Below are positions 15,600-24,488 of a stretch of 64,000 nt of DNA, one piece after another. Under the pieces are notes generated by a model. It was not told the origin of the DNA and searched no databases. It worked only from the letters and a program-made list of their open reading frames with translations. Position numbers and translations under genes: made by a program. How positions within the stretch are numbered: position 1 is the first letter of the stretch; the number at the start of each line of letters is the position of its first letter. The DNA is from Neobacillus terrae (GTDB lineage Bacteria > Bacillota > Bacilli > Bacillales > Cytobacillaceae): positions 62,001 through 126,000 of the forward strand of contig NZ_JAAOEO010000005.1 of NCBI RefSeq assembly GCF_011393025.1. The letters are read 5' to 3'.

Positions 15600-16961
15600 A
15601 TGGAAAATAGTCTGCTTGATCCTTATCTAAAAGGATTTGAAGAATTGGAATCTATATTAAATTTAAGCTATGACGGAATTACGGTTGCTGATGGGAACGG
15701 AGTTTTTAGGAATGTAAGTCTCTCCTGGACTGAATTATCCGGAATTCACTCGTCTGAGATTATCGGAAAGAGTTCATCATTCTTAGAAAAAAATGGATTT
15801 TGTGATATATCTGTCACTTCTGAAGTTTTAAAAGCAAAGACACCAGTAATTCTTACACAGCAGATTGCAGGAAAGAAAAAGGTCTTAGTAACCGGTATCC
15901 CGATTTTTGATCAAGATACAAATAATATTGAGAAAATCATTAATATCACCAAAGACATTACGGAGATGAATACATTAACAAGCGCTTCTTCTCTTTTACA
16001 AAACGGGAGTGAAAATAAGTTACATAAACGGACAAGATTGGATAGGAACAATAACAGTCAAGCCCTATTAAAAATATTCGACATGGCCAATCATGTTGCT
16101 GATCTGCCTGTAACTGTGCTGCTATTGGGAGAAACAGGGGTTGGAAAAGGGTTTATGGCTAAACTCATGCATAATAACAGCAAGAGAAAGAATCAGCCTT
16201 TTGTCCTCATCAATAGCGGGGCCATCCCGGAAAATCTGCTTGAATCTGAACTATTCGGTTATGAGAAAGGTGCTTTTACAGGAGCCTCGAAGGAAGGAAA
16301 AAAAGGTCTTTTTGAGATTGCTGATAACGGTACTATTTTTCTGGATGAAATCGGCGACCTGCCATTAAGCTTGCAGGTAAAGCTCCTGCATGTATTAGAT
16401 GAAAAAAGAGCACGAAGAATTGGCGGGTCCTCCTCTTATGAAGTAAAGGCGAGAGTCATTGCGGCAACCAATAAGAATTTAAAGGATTTGGTAGGTAAAG
16501 GGCAATTTCGGGAGGATTTATTTTACCGTTTAAACATCGTTCCCATCAAAATTCCCCCTTTGAGAGAGCGAAAGGAAGATATTTTTTTTCTCACTCAAAG
16601 CTTTCTGGATCACTTTAATATCAAATATGAAACCAATAAAAAGCTTACTGAAGAGGCTATGAGACTATTATATGATTATGACTATCCGGGTAATATCAGA
16701 GAACTGGAGAACATAATAGAGAGATTGGTTATCATGACGATCGGGGACATTATTGATAAAACTGCCATCCTTGAAGTGATAGAACCTCCGAATAAGGTGA
16801 TTGATAGAGAAATTATTCCCCTGAAAGAGGCAGTCGAGCAATTGGAAAGAAGTTTACTATTAAATGCTTTTAACAAATATAAGACTACCAGGAAGGTAGC
16901 GGAAGCATTGCAAATAGATCAATCCACTGTTGTGAAGAAAACTAAAAAGCTTAATATATAA
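15600..16961 (+). CDS. Sigma-54 dependent activator (PAS-AAA+-Fis)
   Basis: A 453-residue activator built like the one at 5119. It has a PAS domain (about residues 15-120), Walker A GETGVGKG (177-184), GAFTGA (224-229), Walker B TIFLDEIG, the RLNIVPIKIPPLRER segment and a C-terminal Fis helix-turn-helix (VAEALQIDQSTVVKK). The ATG follows AAGGGGGAAA. It is divergent from the carbamoylase operon and is the likely controller of that operon through the paired boxes at 15528-15565. The two activators share architecture and many AAA+ residues but face different palindromes, so their DNA readers have diverged. The inducer is unknown. Confidence 0.93.
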   Translation: MENSLLDPYLKGFEELESILNLSYDGITVADGNGVFRNVSLSWTELSGIHSSEIIGKSSSFLEKNGFCDISVTSEVLKAKTPVILTQQIAGKKKVLVTGIPIFDQDTNNIEKIINITKDITEMNTLTSASSLLQNGSENKLHKRTRLDRNNNSQALLKIFDMANHVADLPVTVLLLGETGVGKGFMAKLMHNNSKRKNQPFVLINSGAIPENLLESELFGYEKGAFTGASKEGKKGLFEIADNGTIFLDEIGDLPLSLQVKLLHVLDEKRARRIGGSSSYEVKARVIAATNKNLKDLVGKGQFREDLFYRLNIVPIKIPPLRERKEDIFFLTQSFLDHFNIKYETNKKLTEEAMRLLYDYDYPGNIRELENIIERLVIMTIGDIIDKTAILEVIEPPNKVIDREIIPLKEAVEQLERSLLLNAFNKYKTTRKVAEALQIDQSTVVKKTKKLNI

Positions 16962-16992
16962 AAATTGAAGGTGTGGATTTCTTCTCAGCAGA

Positions 16993-17290
16993 AAAAAAGG
17001 CGCAAGCGCCCTGGTTTTATGATGAAAGGCTAAATACGCCACATCCTGTGGCAACGCCTTTCTGACCCACTTCCTGTGGGCCTCCAACAGGCATAAGACG
17101 AATCACGTAGTCATCCTCGGAAAAGCAAAAGCTTTTCCTTCGTGCGATGCGGATGCTTCCGAAGCTTTCCTTGTCCTGATTTCTGAAGTGATTTGGCTTA
17201 TGACCCCGAGGGGCTGGGCGCTGGAGCTGGATTACAATTTCCTAGTTCGGAGTTTTCCACAAGGTGAAAATCTATAATTTCCTAACCGAC
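16993..17290. repeat. Hairpin repeat (family A), copy 2 with extra internal hairpins
   Basis: It shares both ends and the inner segments of the 10958 copy (GGCGCAAGCGCC, AACAGGCATAAGACGAATCA, GGGGCTGGGCGCTGGAGC). It is about 120 bp longer because two further hairpin-forming pieces are inserted (around 17030-17085 and 17110-17165, for example GAAAAGC-AA-GCTTTTC). It lies between the activator and the aminotransferase operon. Confidence 0.85.
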
Positions 17291-17298
17291 GAAGAAGT

Positions 17299-17316
17299 CC
17301 GGGCAAATCTGCCCGG
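17299..17316 (-). terminator. Hairpin after the aminotransferase gene
   Basis: A stem CCGGGC/GCCCGG with a 6-base loop lies 15 bp after the aminotransferase stop. The T stretch on the minus strand is poor (ACTTCTTC), so efficiency is doubtful. Confidence 0.6.
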
Positions 17317-17330
17317 CCTTTCTGTTACTT

Positions 17331-18668
17331 TTAGATTGATTTGATGCTTTCTTTTACACATTGAACTATAAATGAAAAATCATCTTCCGTAATGCTTAAT
17401 GGCGGGGCTAGCTGTAAAACATTATTAAAGCCTGCCACTGTATCACCATTCTTACCAATGAGTAAGCCTTTTTGCCTGCATGCATTGATGACTTTCGTTA
17501 ACATTTCGGCTGGTGCAGGTTCTTTCGTTTGTTTGTTATTTACTAACTCGATCCCCAGAAGAAGGCCTTTTCCTCGAACATCTCCCACATTTGGATGCTC
17601 TGTTAGCTCACCTAATTCCTGTAATAACCGTTCACCCAGTTCTTTTGACCGTTCTACTAGTTTTTCATTTTCCATAATTTCAAGATTTTTTAAGGCCAAA
17701 GCACATGCCGCGGGATTTCCCCCAAAGGTATTTACATGGCGAAAGCGATCGTAATCCTCACTGCCTACATACGCTTCGTAAATTTCCCTTTTAACAGCCG
17801 TCGCAGATAATGGAAGATAGCCACTTGTAATCCCTTTTGCCATTGTGATTATATCCGGCTTAACTCCATAGTTCATAAATCCGAACGGTTTACCTGTGCG
17901 GCCAAATCCACAGATCACTTCATCACAAATCAAGAGTGCTCCGTGTTTTTCACAAATTTCCTTTACTCTTGCCATATATCCATCTGGAGGCATTAAAATT
18001 CCCCCACCTGTGATAATCGGCTCCATGATCACTCCAGCAATTGTTTCGCTTAATTCCCAGGTCATAACTCTATCGATTTCTTCAGCACTCGAAAGTGTAT
18101 CGGCGTCACTTGGATTTCGATAAGTATCAGGCGGGGCTACATGGAGGAACCCTTGCCCTAATGGTTCATATTTATATTTTCGTTGAGCCTGCCCTGTTGC
18201 GGCCAGCGCCCCCATGGAATTTCCGTGATAGGACCGATAACGGGAGATAAACTTGTAACGGCCTGAATTCCCTTTTTGCTGATGGTATTGGCGGGCTATT
18301 TTAAAGGCTGCTTCATTTGCTTCTGAACCGCTGTTTGAAAAGAAAGTAACATAATCATCCCCAAGCCATTCGTTTAACTTTTCTGCTAGTTTAATAGCCG
18401 GCAAGTGACTTTGTGACAAGGGGTAGTACGGCATTTCCTCCAACTGCTCATAAGCTGCCTTCGCTAGTTCCTTTCTTCCGTACCCCACGTTAACACACCA
18501 AAGACCGGACATTCCGTCAAGGTAGCGGTTTCCATTGATATCGGTTACCCAAGCCCCTTCTGCTTTGGTAATAATCAAATTGGAGGGATTTGCGCCTGCA
18601 CCCTTCATCGAATGCCAAAGATATTTTTCATCTGTAGCTTGAAAATCCTTTGTTCTTGTTTCCATCAT
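17331..18668 (-). CDS. Class III PLP aminotransferase (omega-amino acid:pyruvate type)
   Basis: About 445 residues from ATG 18668, chosen because AAAGGAG lies seven bases upstream; an earlier in-frame ATG at 18692 lacks a site. Fold-type I features are FFSNSGSEANEAAFKIAR for cofactor phosphate binding, YHGNSMGALAATG, the Asp of LLICDEVICGFGRTG and the PLP lysine in ITMAKGITSGYLP. Such enzymes move the amino group of beta-alanine, omega-amino acids or amines to pyruvate. It follows an amidohydrolase and an amidase gene on the same strand. It would take the free amine released by them to an aldehyde or oxo acid; the true amine is not known. Confidence 0.92.
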   Translation of the reverse strand: MMETRTKDFQATDEKYLWHSMKGAGANPSNLIITKAEGAWVTDINGNRYLDGMSGLWCVNVGYGRKELAKAAYEQLEEMPYYPLSQSHLPAIKLAEKLNEWLGDDYVTFFSNSGSEANEAAFKIARQYHQQKGNSGRYKFISRYRSYHGNSMGALAATGQAQRKYKYEPLGQGFLHVAPPDTYRNPSDADTLSSAEEIDRVMTWELSETIAGVIMEPIITGGGILMPPDGYMARVKEICEKHGALLICDEVICGFGRTGKPFGFMNYGVKPDIITMAKGITSGYLPLSATAVKREIYEAYVGSEDYDRFRHVNTFGGNPAACALALKNLEIMENEKLVERSKELGERLLQELGELTEHPNVGDVRGKGLLLGIELVNNKQTKEPAPAEMLTKVINACRQKGLLIGKNGDTVAGFNNVLQLAPPLSITEDDFSFIVQCVKESIKSI

Positions 18669-18747
18669 AATGATCTCCTTTCTTTTTTCCATTTAGAGTC
18701 CTTAAAGTGTTTTACCTTCTGTTGTAAGTTCACTGGCTTAAATATAT

Positions 18748-20376
18748 TCACATTTTTACAGCTTCATTTTCATGTTTTTCTTCATAGACAACTTCCCCAT
18801 CGATCATGGTACATACCACTTTAATGGATGGGATTTCATCCGTTTTTGCATTAAGGATGGAGCGGTCTAATATAATTAAATCCGCCCGTTTCCCAACCTC
18901 AATGGAGCCTGTTTCATTTTCACTGAAGGAGGCGTATGCTCCGTTCCAGGTAATCATGCGAATGGCATCCAGCAGACCAATTCGTTCCTTTTCACCGACA
19001 ACGGCTCCAGTTGGAGAAATTCTGGTGATTGCACTGTGAATTCCTCTCAATGGATTGAAATCTGTCACTGGGCAGTCAGAAGCAATGGCAGCCGGTACCC
19101 CTGCTTGGATATAGCAATTCAATGGATACATTTGTTTAGCACGGTCCCCGTAATTTTTTATATATCCATCTCCATATTCAAAAAAGAAAGCCGGATTCGG
19201 CGTTGGAATAACGCCTTCATTAACCATCCTTTCAATCAGGTCCTTTTGTGCAATGCCCGCGTGTTCGATCCGGTGCCGCGCATCCTCTCGAGGGTATAAC
19301 TTGTTCGCTTTTTCGATGCAGGTCAGCAGCATATCGATGGCGGCATCACCCTGGGCATGGGATGTAATTTGCCAGCCTTTTTGATGAGCTGGAATAAAAA
19401 GCTTCTCGATTTCTTCCTGCTGATGATAATGGATGCCATAATTAGTGGGATCACTGTCGTATGGCTCTCTTGTCCAGACGGTTGGGCCGCTGCTGCTTCC
19501 ATCCAAAAATAATTTTACTGGGCCATATTTAAAACGGTCATTTCCATCGTTTGTTTTGACATCACAATCAAGAAAATGTTTGACTACACTCTCAGGATCA
19601 TTCAGAGCCCCGATCATTGCATAGACTCTCTGTTTAATTACATCGTTCTCAGTATCCTCTTTAAGGGCTTCCACATTAGATATTCCATATCCTGTTGCAT
19701 CATGGATGGATGTAATCCCTTTTTGAACAAAATGCTCGGAAGCAATCGAATGAGCCTGCCTGATTTCTTCACGTGTAAACCCTGCTATTTGGAACATTTG
19801 CATATGGGCATTCTCAAGCAGCAATCCACTTGGCTCTCCATTATCCCTGCGTACAATTTTCCCACCCTCCGGATCTGGAGTATTTTTATCGATGGAGGCC
19901 AGCTGAAGGGCATAACTATTTACGGCTGATATGTGGTTGCAGGCACGAACAACAATAATCGGATGCTCGTCCGAAACCGAATCCAATTCCTCCTTAGTAG
20001 GGAAGCGCCCATCTTCAATTTTTTGGTCATTAAATCCCCACGCCCGGATCCATTCACCTTTAAGAGTATCCTTCGCCTTCTCTTTCAGTTTTTCCAGCAA
20101 ATCTGAAATGGTTTGGACGGATTCGTCTTTACAGGAAACAGATAATTCGTTCGTTCCATACAGGGTAATATGCAGATGGGACTCAATAAAGCCAGGAAGG
20201 ATCGTTCTTCCGTCCAAGTCAATGACCGTACTATTTCCATCCTTCCATTTCAAAATTTCATCCGTGCTGCCAACAGCGGCGATTCTGTTATCCTCAACCG
20301 CCACAGCATTAACAATTTCATTCTTTGAATTGACCGTAATGACTTCTCCATTGGTAAATAAGAATTTTTTTGTCAT
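18748..20376 (-). CDS. Amidohydrolase family 3 protein (YtcJ-like)
   Basis: About 542 residues from ATG 20376, with a GGAGGGG site eleven bases upstream. It has the metallo-amidohydrolase layout: the early GRTILPGFIESHLHI (HxH metal ligands), an insert with Lys-rich helices, HAQGDAAIDM, RIEHAGIAQ, the metal Asp region IASDCPVTDFNPLRG, and the C-terminal beta-sandwich ending SIEVGKRADLIILD. YtcJ/amidohydrolase-3 proteins hydrolyse amide or formyl bonds, but few substrates are known. The start codon overlaps the stop of a short upstream reading frame by 4 bp. It lies 79 bp before the aminotransferase. Confidence 0.9.
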   Translation of the reverse strand: MTKKFLFTNGEVITVNSKNEIVNAVAVEDNRIAAVGSTDEILKWKDGNSTVIDLDGRTILPGFIESHLHITLYGTNELSVSCKDESVQTISDLLEKLKEKAKDTLKGEWIRAWGFNDQKIEDGRFPTKEELDSVSDEHPIIVVRACNHISAVNSYALQLASIDKNTPDPEGGKIVRRDNGEPSGLLLENAHMQMFQIAGFTREEIRQAHSIASEHFVQKGITSIHDATGYGISNVEALKEDTENDVIKQRVYAMIGALNDPESVVKHFLDCDVKTNDGNDRFKYGPVKLFLDGSSSGPTVWTREPYDSDPTNYGIHYHQQEEIEKLFIPAHQKGWQITSHAQGDAAIDMLLTCIEKANKLYPREDARHRIEHAGIAQKDLIERMVNEGVIPTPNPAFFFEYGDGYIKNYGDRAKQMYPLNCYIQAGVPAAIASDCPVTDFNPLRGIHSAITRISPTGAVVGEKERIGLLDAIRMITWNGAYASFSENETGSIEVGKRADLIILDRSILNAKTDEIPSIKVVCTMIDGEVVYEEKHENEAVKM

Positions 20377-20495
20377 CTGCCGATACCCCTCCATTTTACG
20401 GAATTGTCTACATTAGATTTATTACAGCGGTAACATAAAGCGCTTTCAGTAGACATGCAGGGGGGTGTCCATAAATACTTCCTTTTACCCAGCAT
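20373..20495 (-). CDS. Possible 40-residue protein coupled to the amidohydrolase
   Basis: A short frame starts at ATG 20495 with GGAGG nine bases upstream. Its stop overlaps the amidohydrolase start as ATGA. The predicted product is basic, with Cys at positions 13, 21 and 24 (a C-x7-C-x2-C arrangement). I recognise no family. The ribosome site and the four-base overlap suggest real translation, perhaps as a leader that couples translation to the enzyme. It could also be the relic of a decayed gene that once filled 20373-20590. Confidence 0.35.
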   Translation of the reverse strand: MLGKRKYLWTPPCMSTESALCYRCNKSNVDNSVKWRGIGR

Positions 20496-20623
20496 GACTT
20501 CTATCCTCCAATAAAAGAGATTCCAACTGCGAAACCAAAGGTCAAGCCCGTGGGAGTACTCTGTACGATGAAATGAAATGCCCCCCACGACGATATGATG
20601 GAGGGCTTTTCTTTCTTTTCTTA

Positions 20624-22135
20624 TTAAACCCGTATATATTTGTTCGGATTTACTAATGAACGTTCCTTACAGACATTGTAAATATGCTGCCATGGTTTTA
20701 ATCTTTCAAACATTGCACTAGCCGTTAATACATCAGCATCCCCATATCGTTTTCCGATAATTTGCATTCCAACAGGCATATTATTTTCCGACATACCGGC
20801 TGGAATGGATGCAGAAGGGTGACCCGAAAAGTTGGTAAAGTAGGTCATACACCAGCCAATTAATGGGTCAACTTCTTCCCCGTTAATATGTGTGGGACCT
20901 TTTGTATTTCCATCGTTTGCATTATCAACAGGTAAACAGGCTAATGTCGGTGTAATTAAAAGATCAAAATTTTCAAAGACATTTTGAATAGAATCATAGA
21001 TTTCTGTTCTTATTTGCTGATCCCGCAGCATATCCAAAGTTGTGAACTTATAACCTTGTTCAATCCAAGATATATATTCAGGAGGAAGATCATTCGGATG
21101 ATCTTTCAATATATCTATACCCTGAGCCTTTAGGTTCTCTAATGTCTCGATGTTAATCGGCATCATTAATCTGGACCAAAGGTCACTCAGCTCTCTTTGA
21201 TCACGTTTAATTCCAAGGTTAACCTCTTCTACATGTGCACCTGCTTTTTCAAACTCTTTTACTGCTTGATTGACAACATCTGTTACGCGCTTGTCGACAG
21301 GGAAGACATCAAAATTAGGGCTATAAGCAATTTTCCATCCCTTTAATGGACGGCGAAGTGCAGCAACAAAATCAACCTTTTCATCCAAGCTAAATGGATC
21401 TCTTGGATCATACCCAGATAATGCTGTTAGTCCAAGTGCTGCATCCTCTACGGTTCTTGTCAATGTTCCTTCAAATAAAAATGGCATTGTGCCGCCAAAT
21501 GCATTAGGACGGGTTACAGATGGTACACGGCCAAAAGAAGCTTTATAACCATATAATCCACACCATGAAGCTGGAATTCTAATGGAACCTCCCCCATCTG
21601 TCCCTTCTGCAATAGGCAGAAGACCATCAGCAACTGCAGCGGCACTTCCCCCGGATGAGCCGCCGCTATTTTTGGTTAAGTCAAACGGATTACTCGTCGG
21701 TCCAAACAAATAGTTATCGCATGTACCACGGAATCCCATAACAGGACTATTGGTTTTGCCAAGAATAATAGCTCCGGCTCTTTCCATCCTTTCAGCAAAT
21801 ACACAATAAAAGTCAGCAACATTATCCTTAAAGGCTCTTATTCCGCCAAAAGTAGAAACCCATCCTGGCTTAAAATCAAACAGGTCTTTAATAGCTGTCG
21901 GGATGCCATGTAAAATACCGAGTTCTTCTCCTGACATAAAAGCACGTTCTGCTTCTTGCGCTCTTTTTTTAGCTTCTTCAAAGCCAAAATAAACAAACGC
22001 ATTTAAACTTTCATTTCTTTCTTGGATTCGGTGGATATAAGCATCTACAATATCAACAGGTGACAGTTCACGCCTCATCATTTTCGTGGATAATTCACTT
22101 ACGGACATATAAGCTACTTGTTTGGCTAATTCCAT
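20624..22135 (-). CDS. Amidase signature family amidase
   Basis: A 503-residue amidase with the Ser-cisSer-Lys triad: Lys83 in TAIKDL, cis-Ser161 in GGSSGGS and nucleophile Ser184 in EGTDGGGSIRIPAS. The C-terminal half carries the family's LLITPTLACLPV and FSGHPSASIPAG segments. It hydrolyses an amide to acid and ammonia or amine in the cytoplasm. The ATG follows AAAGGGGCC. It is the first gene of a minus-strand series with the amidohydrolase and aminotransferase. No good -24/-12 promoter was found upstream, so control by the nearby activator is not supported. Confidence 0.92.
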   Translation of the reverse strand: MELAKQVAYMSVSELSTKMMRRELSPVDIVDAYIHRIQERNESLNAFVYFGFEEAKKRAQEAERAFMSGEELGILHGIPTAIKDLFDFKPGWVSTFGGIRAFKDNVADFYCVFAERMERAGAIILGKTNSPVMGFRGTCDNYLFGPTSNPFDLTKNSGGSSGGSAAAVADGLLPIAEGTDGGGSIRIPASWCGLYGYKASFGRVPSVTRPNAFGGTMPFLFEGTLTRTVEDAALGLTALSGYDPRDPFSLDEKVDFVAALRRPLKGWKIAYSPNFDVFPVDKRVTDVVNQAVKEFEKAGAHVEEVNLGIKRDQRELSDLWSRLMMPINIETLENLKAQGIDILKDHPNDLPPEYISWIEQGYKFTTLDMLRDQQIRTEIYDSIQNVFENFDLLITPTLACLPVDNANDGNTKGPTHINGEEVDPLIGWCMTYFTNFSGHPSASIPAGMSENNMPVGMQIIGKRYGDADVLTASAMFERLKPWQHIYNVCKERSLVNPNKYIRV

Positions 22136-22844
22136 AATTATTGGCCCCTTTCAGTTTATAAGAAGTATAATGTGCTGGAATCTAGCTGCTCTATTAAATC
22201 CGCTTGCTTTTATATGTAGGAAGGATTCTCTTGGAGGTGTCATTTTCATCATCGAGTCTTTTTGAGGCTAACTCTTTTAGAATAAAAATATGCGGATTCT
22301 TGACTCTGAGAAATGCAAATTTGCGGCTTTTTGTTCCAATTATTATTCAAGCTTCAAAAAAATATCGTATACCTTTTCTCGTTAGATCTTTAACAATATA
22401 TCCTTTTTAAGGATTATATTTCATACCCTTAAGAGCTTCACATATTTGTGTTTTGCCCGTTTCAAATAATATTTAACCCAGTGAAAATTAACATAAAAGA
22501 TGTATTCCTTTATAACTCGGCAGACATTTTCCAAGCTGGGTGTTATTGTCTTTTGATTCAGAACACCACCTTTTAATGGATATTTATGTTGTAGGATATA
22601 TTAGTGATATATTTTAAATATAAATTAAATTACCGAATTGTCAATATTTACGGAATTTTTAGTATTTGTTAGCTTTTTATCTGATAACCAAAGAAATTAA
22701 TAGAAAAATCGATAAAGAAGTTATATAAGGAAATAGGTCACGATAACTGAAAATGAGAAATAGAACAGAAAAATATCTTCAGCTGTAATAGGTGTTTGTT
22801 TTTTATTAGCCAAAAGAAATTTTGTGGGATTTTAGGAGTTTTGA
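22136..22844. other. Intergenic stretch without recognised genes
   Basis: About 700 bp of very AT-rich DNA between the divergent amidase and the 22845 gene. I see no ribosome-site-backed reading frame, tRNA or strong terminator. It must hold the promoters of both neighbours, but none stands out. Confidence 0.5.
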
Positions 22845-23297
22845 ATGAATGATTTTGTGGGATTTCTTCTTTTTTTACTGCTTCTGTTTTTATCATTAAG
22901 CTTTTCCCTGCTCATTGCGAAAAAGCTATTAAATAATGGATTGAACCGAAAGAGGTGCAGAATGGTTTTTGGCCTGTTAACTGGATTGATCGTCGGTTTT
23001 GGCGGCTTTCTGTTATCTTTTATAGATGGTATAAATATTGGTTTTGACGGCACTGCTTCCCTCATTATCCTGACTGGATTTCTGGCATAGTTCGGCAGCA
23101 AAGGTTCTACAGTTGGTTACGGGTTTGAAAGGAAAAACTTTGTTTTATTGGATTTTAATTTTAAAAGCTTCAAAAAAGAATTAAGAGTGGAATCAATAAA
23201 AATTTATAGGGACAGGAGATTCAAAAATCTGATTTTCATCCTTTTCCTCTTTTCCCTGCCCTTTATCGTCATTATTTTTGTCCTTAAATTTTTCTGA
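22845..23297 (+). pseudogene. Membrane protein gene interrupted by in-frame TAG
   Basis: The ATG at 22845 follows TAGGAG. The first 81 codons encode two hydrophobic segments with a basic, Arg/Lys-containing loop (LLNNGLNRKRCRMV). A TAG stops the frame at 23088-23090. The same frame then stays open for 68 more codons with sensible composition and a further membrane helix (LIFILFLFSLPFIVIIFVL) up to TGA 23297. The total of 151 codons looks like one gene broken by a single nonsense change. A truncated 81-residue product may still be made. I do not recognise the family. Confidence 0.6.
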
Positions 23298-23307
23298 AAT
23301 AAGATAG

Positions 23308-23338
23308 AAAAAAAGGATGCTTTTGTTTAAGCATCCTT
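23308..23338 (-). terminator. Terminator of the thioesterase gene
   Basis: An 8-bp stem AAGGATGC/GCATCCTT is followed on the minus strand by a seven-T run, directly after the thioesterase stop. Confidence 0.88.
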
Positions 23339-23340
23339 CC

Positions 23341-23853
23341 TTACCAAGGTAAACCTGTACCAAAGTCCTGTGCCAGGTTACCACTTTCTTTTCTTCTTCT
23401 TTTTCGATTTTCTGCTCTATCTGGTGCTGAATTAAACAGTCCTTTTTCCATATCCGTTTCCGGAACTACTTGGGGTACCGGTGTGGGATGCCCATTTTCA
23501 TCTATAGCCACCATGGTTAAAAAAGAAAGTGCACATACATTCCGTTCTCCCGTTAATAAATTCTCTGCGATTACTTTCACGAATACTTCCATTGAGGTAC
23601 GCCCTGTGTAAGTTACAAATGCCTCTAGGCAAACAGCATAGCTCTCATAAATGGGGTGGAGAAAATCAACAGAATCAGTCGAAGCCGTTACGATATTTCT
23701 TCGGGAATGACGCATTGCTGCGATGGAGGCAATATCATCTATATAAGCCATTAGCTTGCCTCCAAACAAGGTTCCATGATTATTGGTATCTGGAGGTAAT
23801 ACGATGCTTGTTTTCACTACAAAAGAATCTCGGCATTTTTTTTCTTCTCTCAT
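23341..23853 (-). CDS. Acyl-CoA thioesterase, hotdog fold (YkhA-like)
   Basis: A 170-residue protein with the YciA/BACH-type hotdog core. The helix begins NNHGTLFGGKLMAYIDDIAS, where the Asn/Asp and Gly residues bind the thioester, followed by HSRRNIVTASTDSVDFLHP. These enzymes hydrolyse acyl-CoA to free acid and CoA. The C-terminal 25 residues are basic and unlike the core (RAENRKRRRKE), as in other Bacillus members. It is a single gene with its own terminator. The chain length it prefers cannot be told from sequence. Confidence 0.9.
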   Translation of the reverse strand: MREEKKCRDSFVVKTSIVLPPDTNNHGTLFGGKLMAYIDDIASIAAMRHSRRNIVTASTDSVDFLHPIYESYAVCLEAFVTYTGRTSMEVFVKVIAENLLTGERNVCALSFLTMVAIDENGHPTPVPQVVPETDMEKGLFNSAPDRAENRKRRRKESGNLAQDFGTGLPW

Positions 23854-23972
23854 ATGGACTCCACCTTTCTGCTATTTCTATCTTTTATTATGTACGCAAT
23901 GTATGAAGCTTTACCAAAACTGTTCCATTACAAATCCAGAGTTATAGGTATTAAAGAGTCATTCAAGGATCT

Positions 23973-24143
23973 TTATTTTTGTTTAATATTCTGTATATGT
24001 TCATATGTTTTTTTAGCTATCATTCTTAGTTGATCGTCACTCATTGGTGAGTCAAATTTATTGGAAACCTTCTTTTTTTCTTGCAAAGGATCCTCTCCAT
24101 TCTTAATAAATTTTCTTAATAAAATCAAGGAAATTTTCGACAT
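23973..24143 (-). CDS. Possible 56-residue small protein
   Basis: An ATG-initiated frame of 56 codons. It has a short hydrophobic start (ISLILLRKFI), a charged middle and a helical C-terminus (SDDQLRMIAKKTYEHIQNI). The composition is protein-like and the frame is clean, but the ribosome site is weak (TAGAAA). I do not recognise it. No terminator is obvious after the stop. Confidence 0.4.
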   Translation of the reverse strand: MSKISLILLRKFIKNGEDPLQEKKKVSNKFDSPMSDDQLRMIAKKTYEHIQNIKQK

Positions 24144-24398
24144 TTTCTAGAATCTTAATTTCTAATACCAATGACATCACAACTAAAAGTTCTCATGACG
24201 GGAATGTTTTACTGCATAGGTTGTTGAATTCATAATTATTGTACCTTTTACTTTAAGTTTTTATACTGTCATGTCAGTTTAATAATGGAGTGTTAACTAC
24301 ATAAAACCTCTCAGTGCCGCCCTGGTTTTTCCGTCAAGCTACTATAAAATTCCTTGTAAATTATGTAAAATTGTTAATTTCGAATGATTCAAATTCCT

Positions 24399-24424
24399 CC
24401 TCGAGTGTTACCGAACACTCGAGG
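24399..24424. repeat. Perfect 11-bp inverted repeat
   Basis: CCTCGAGTGTT and its exact complement are separated by 4 bases. There is no clean T run on either side, so it is only a weak terminator candidate. It lies 65 bp after the DedA stop in the reading direction of that gene. Confidence 0.6.
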
Positions 24425-24488
24425 ATTCATCTTTTATCTTAGGAAATTTCATAATTTAAAGAATACCAATATCATTCGTTTCTCAAGC

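Noticed and set aside
20456..20471. Minus-strand TGGACACCCCCCTGCA as a sigma-54 promoter for the amidohydrolase
   Set aside because: The GG and GC are at the right distance, but four of the other consensus positions differ. It also falls inside the small coupled frame. Not good enough beside three near-perfect sites in this window.
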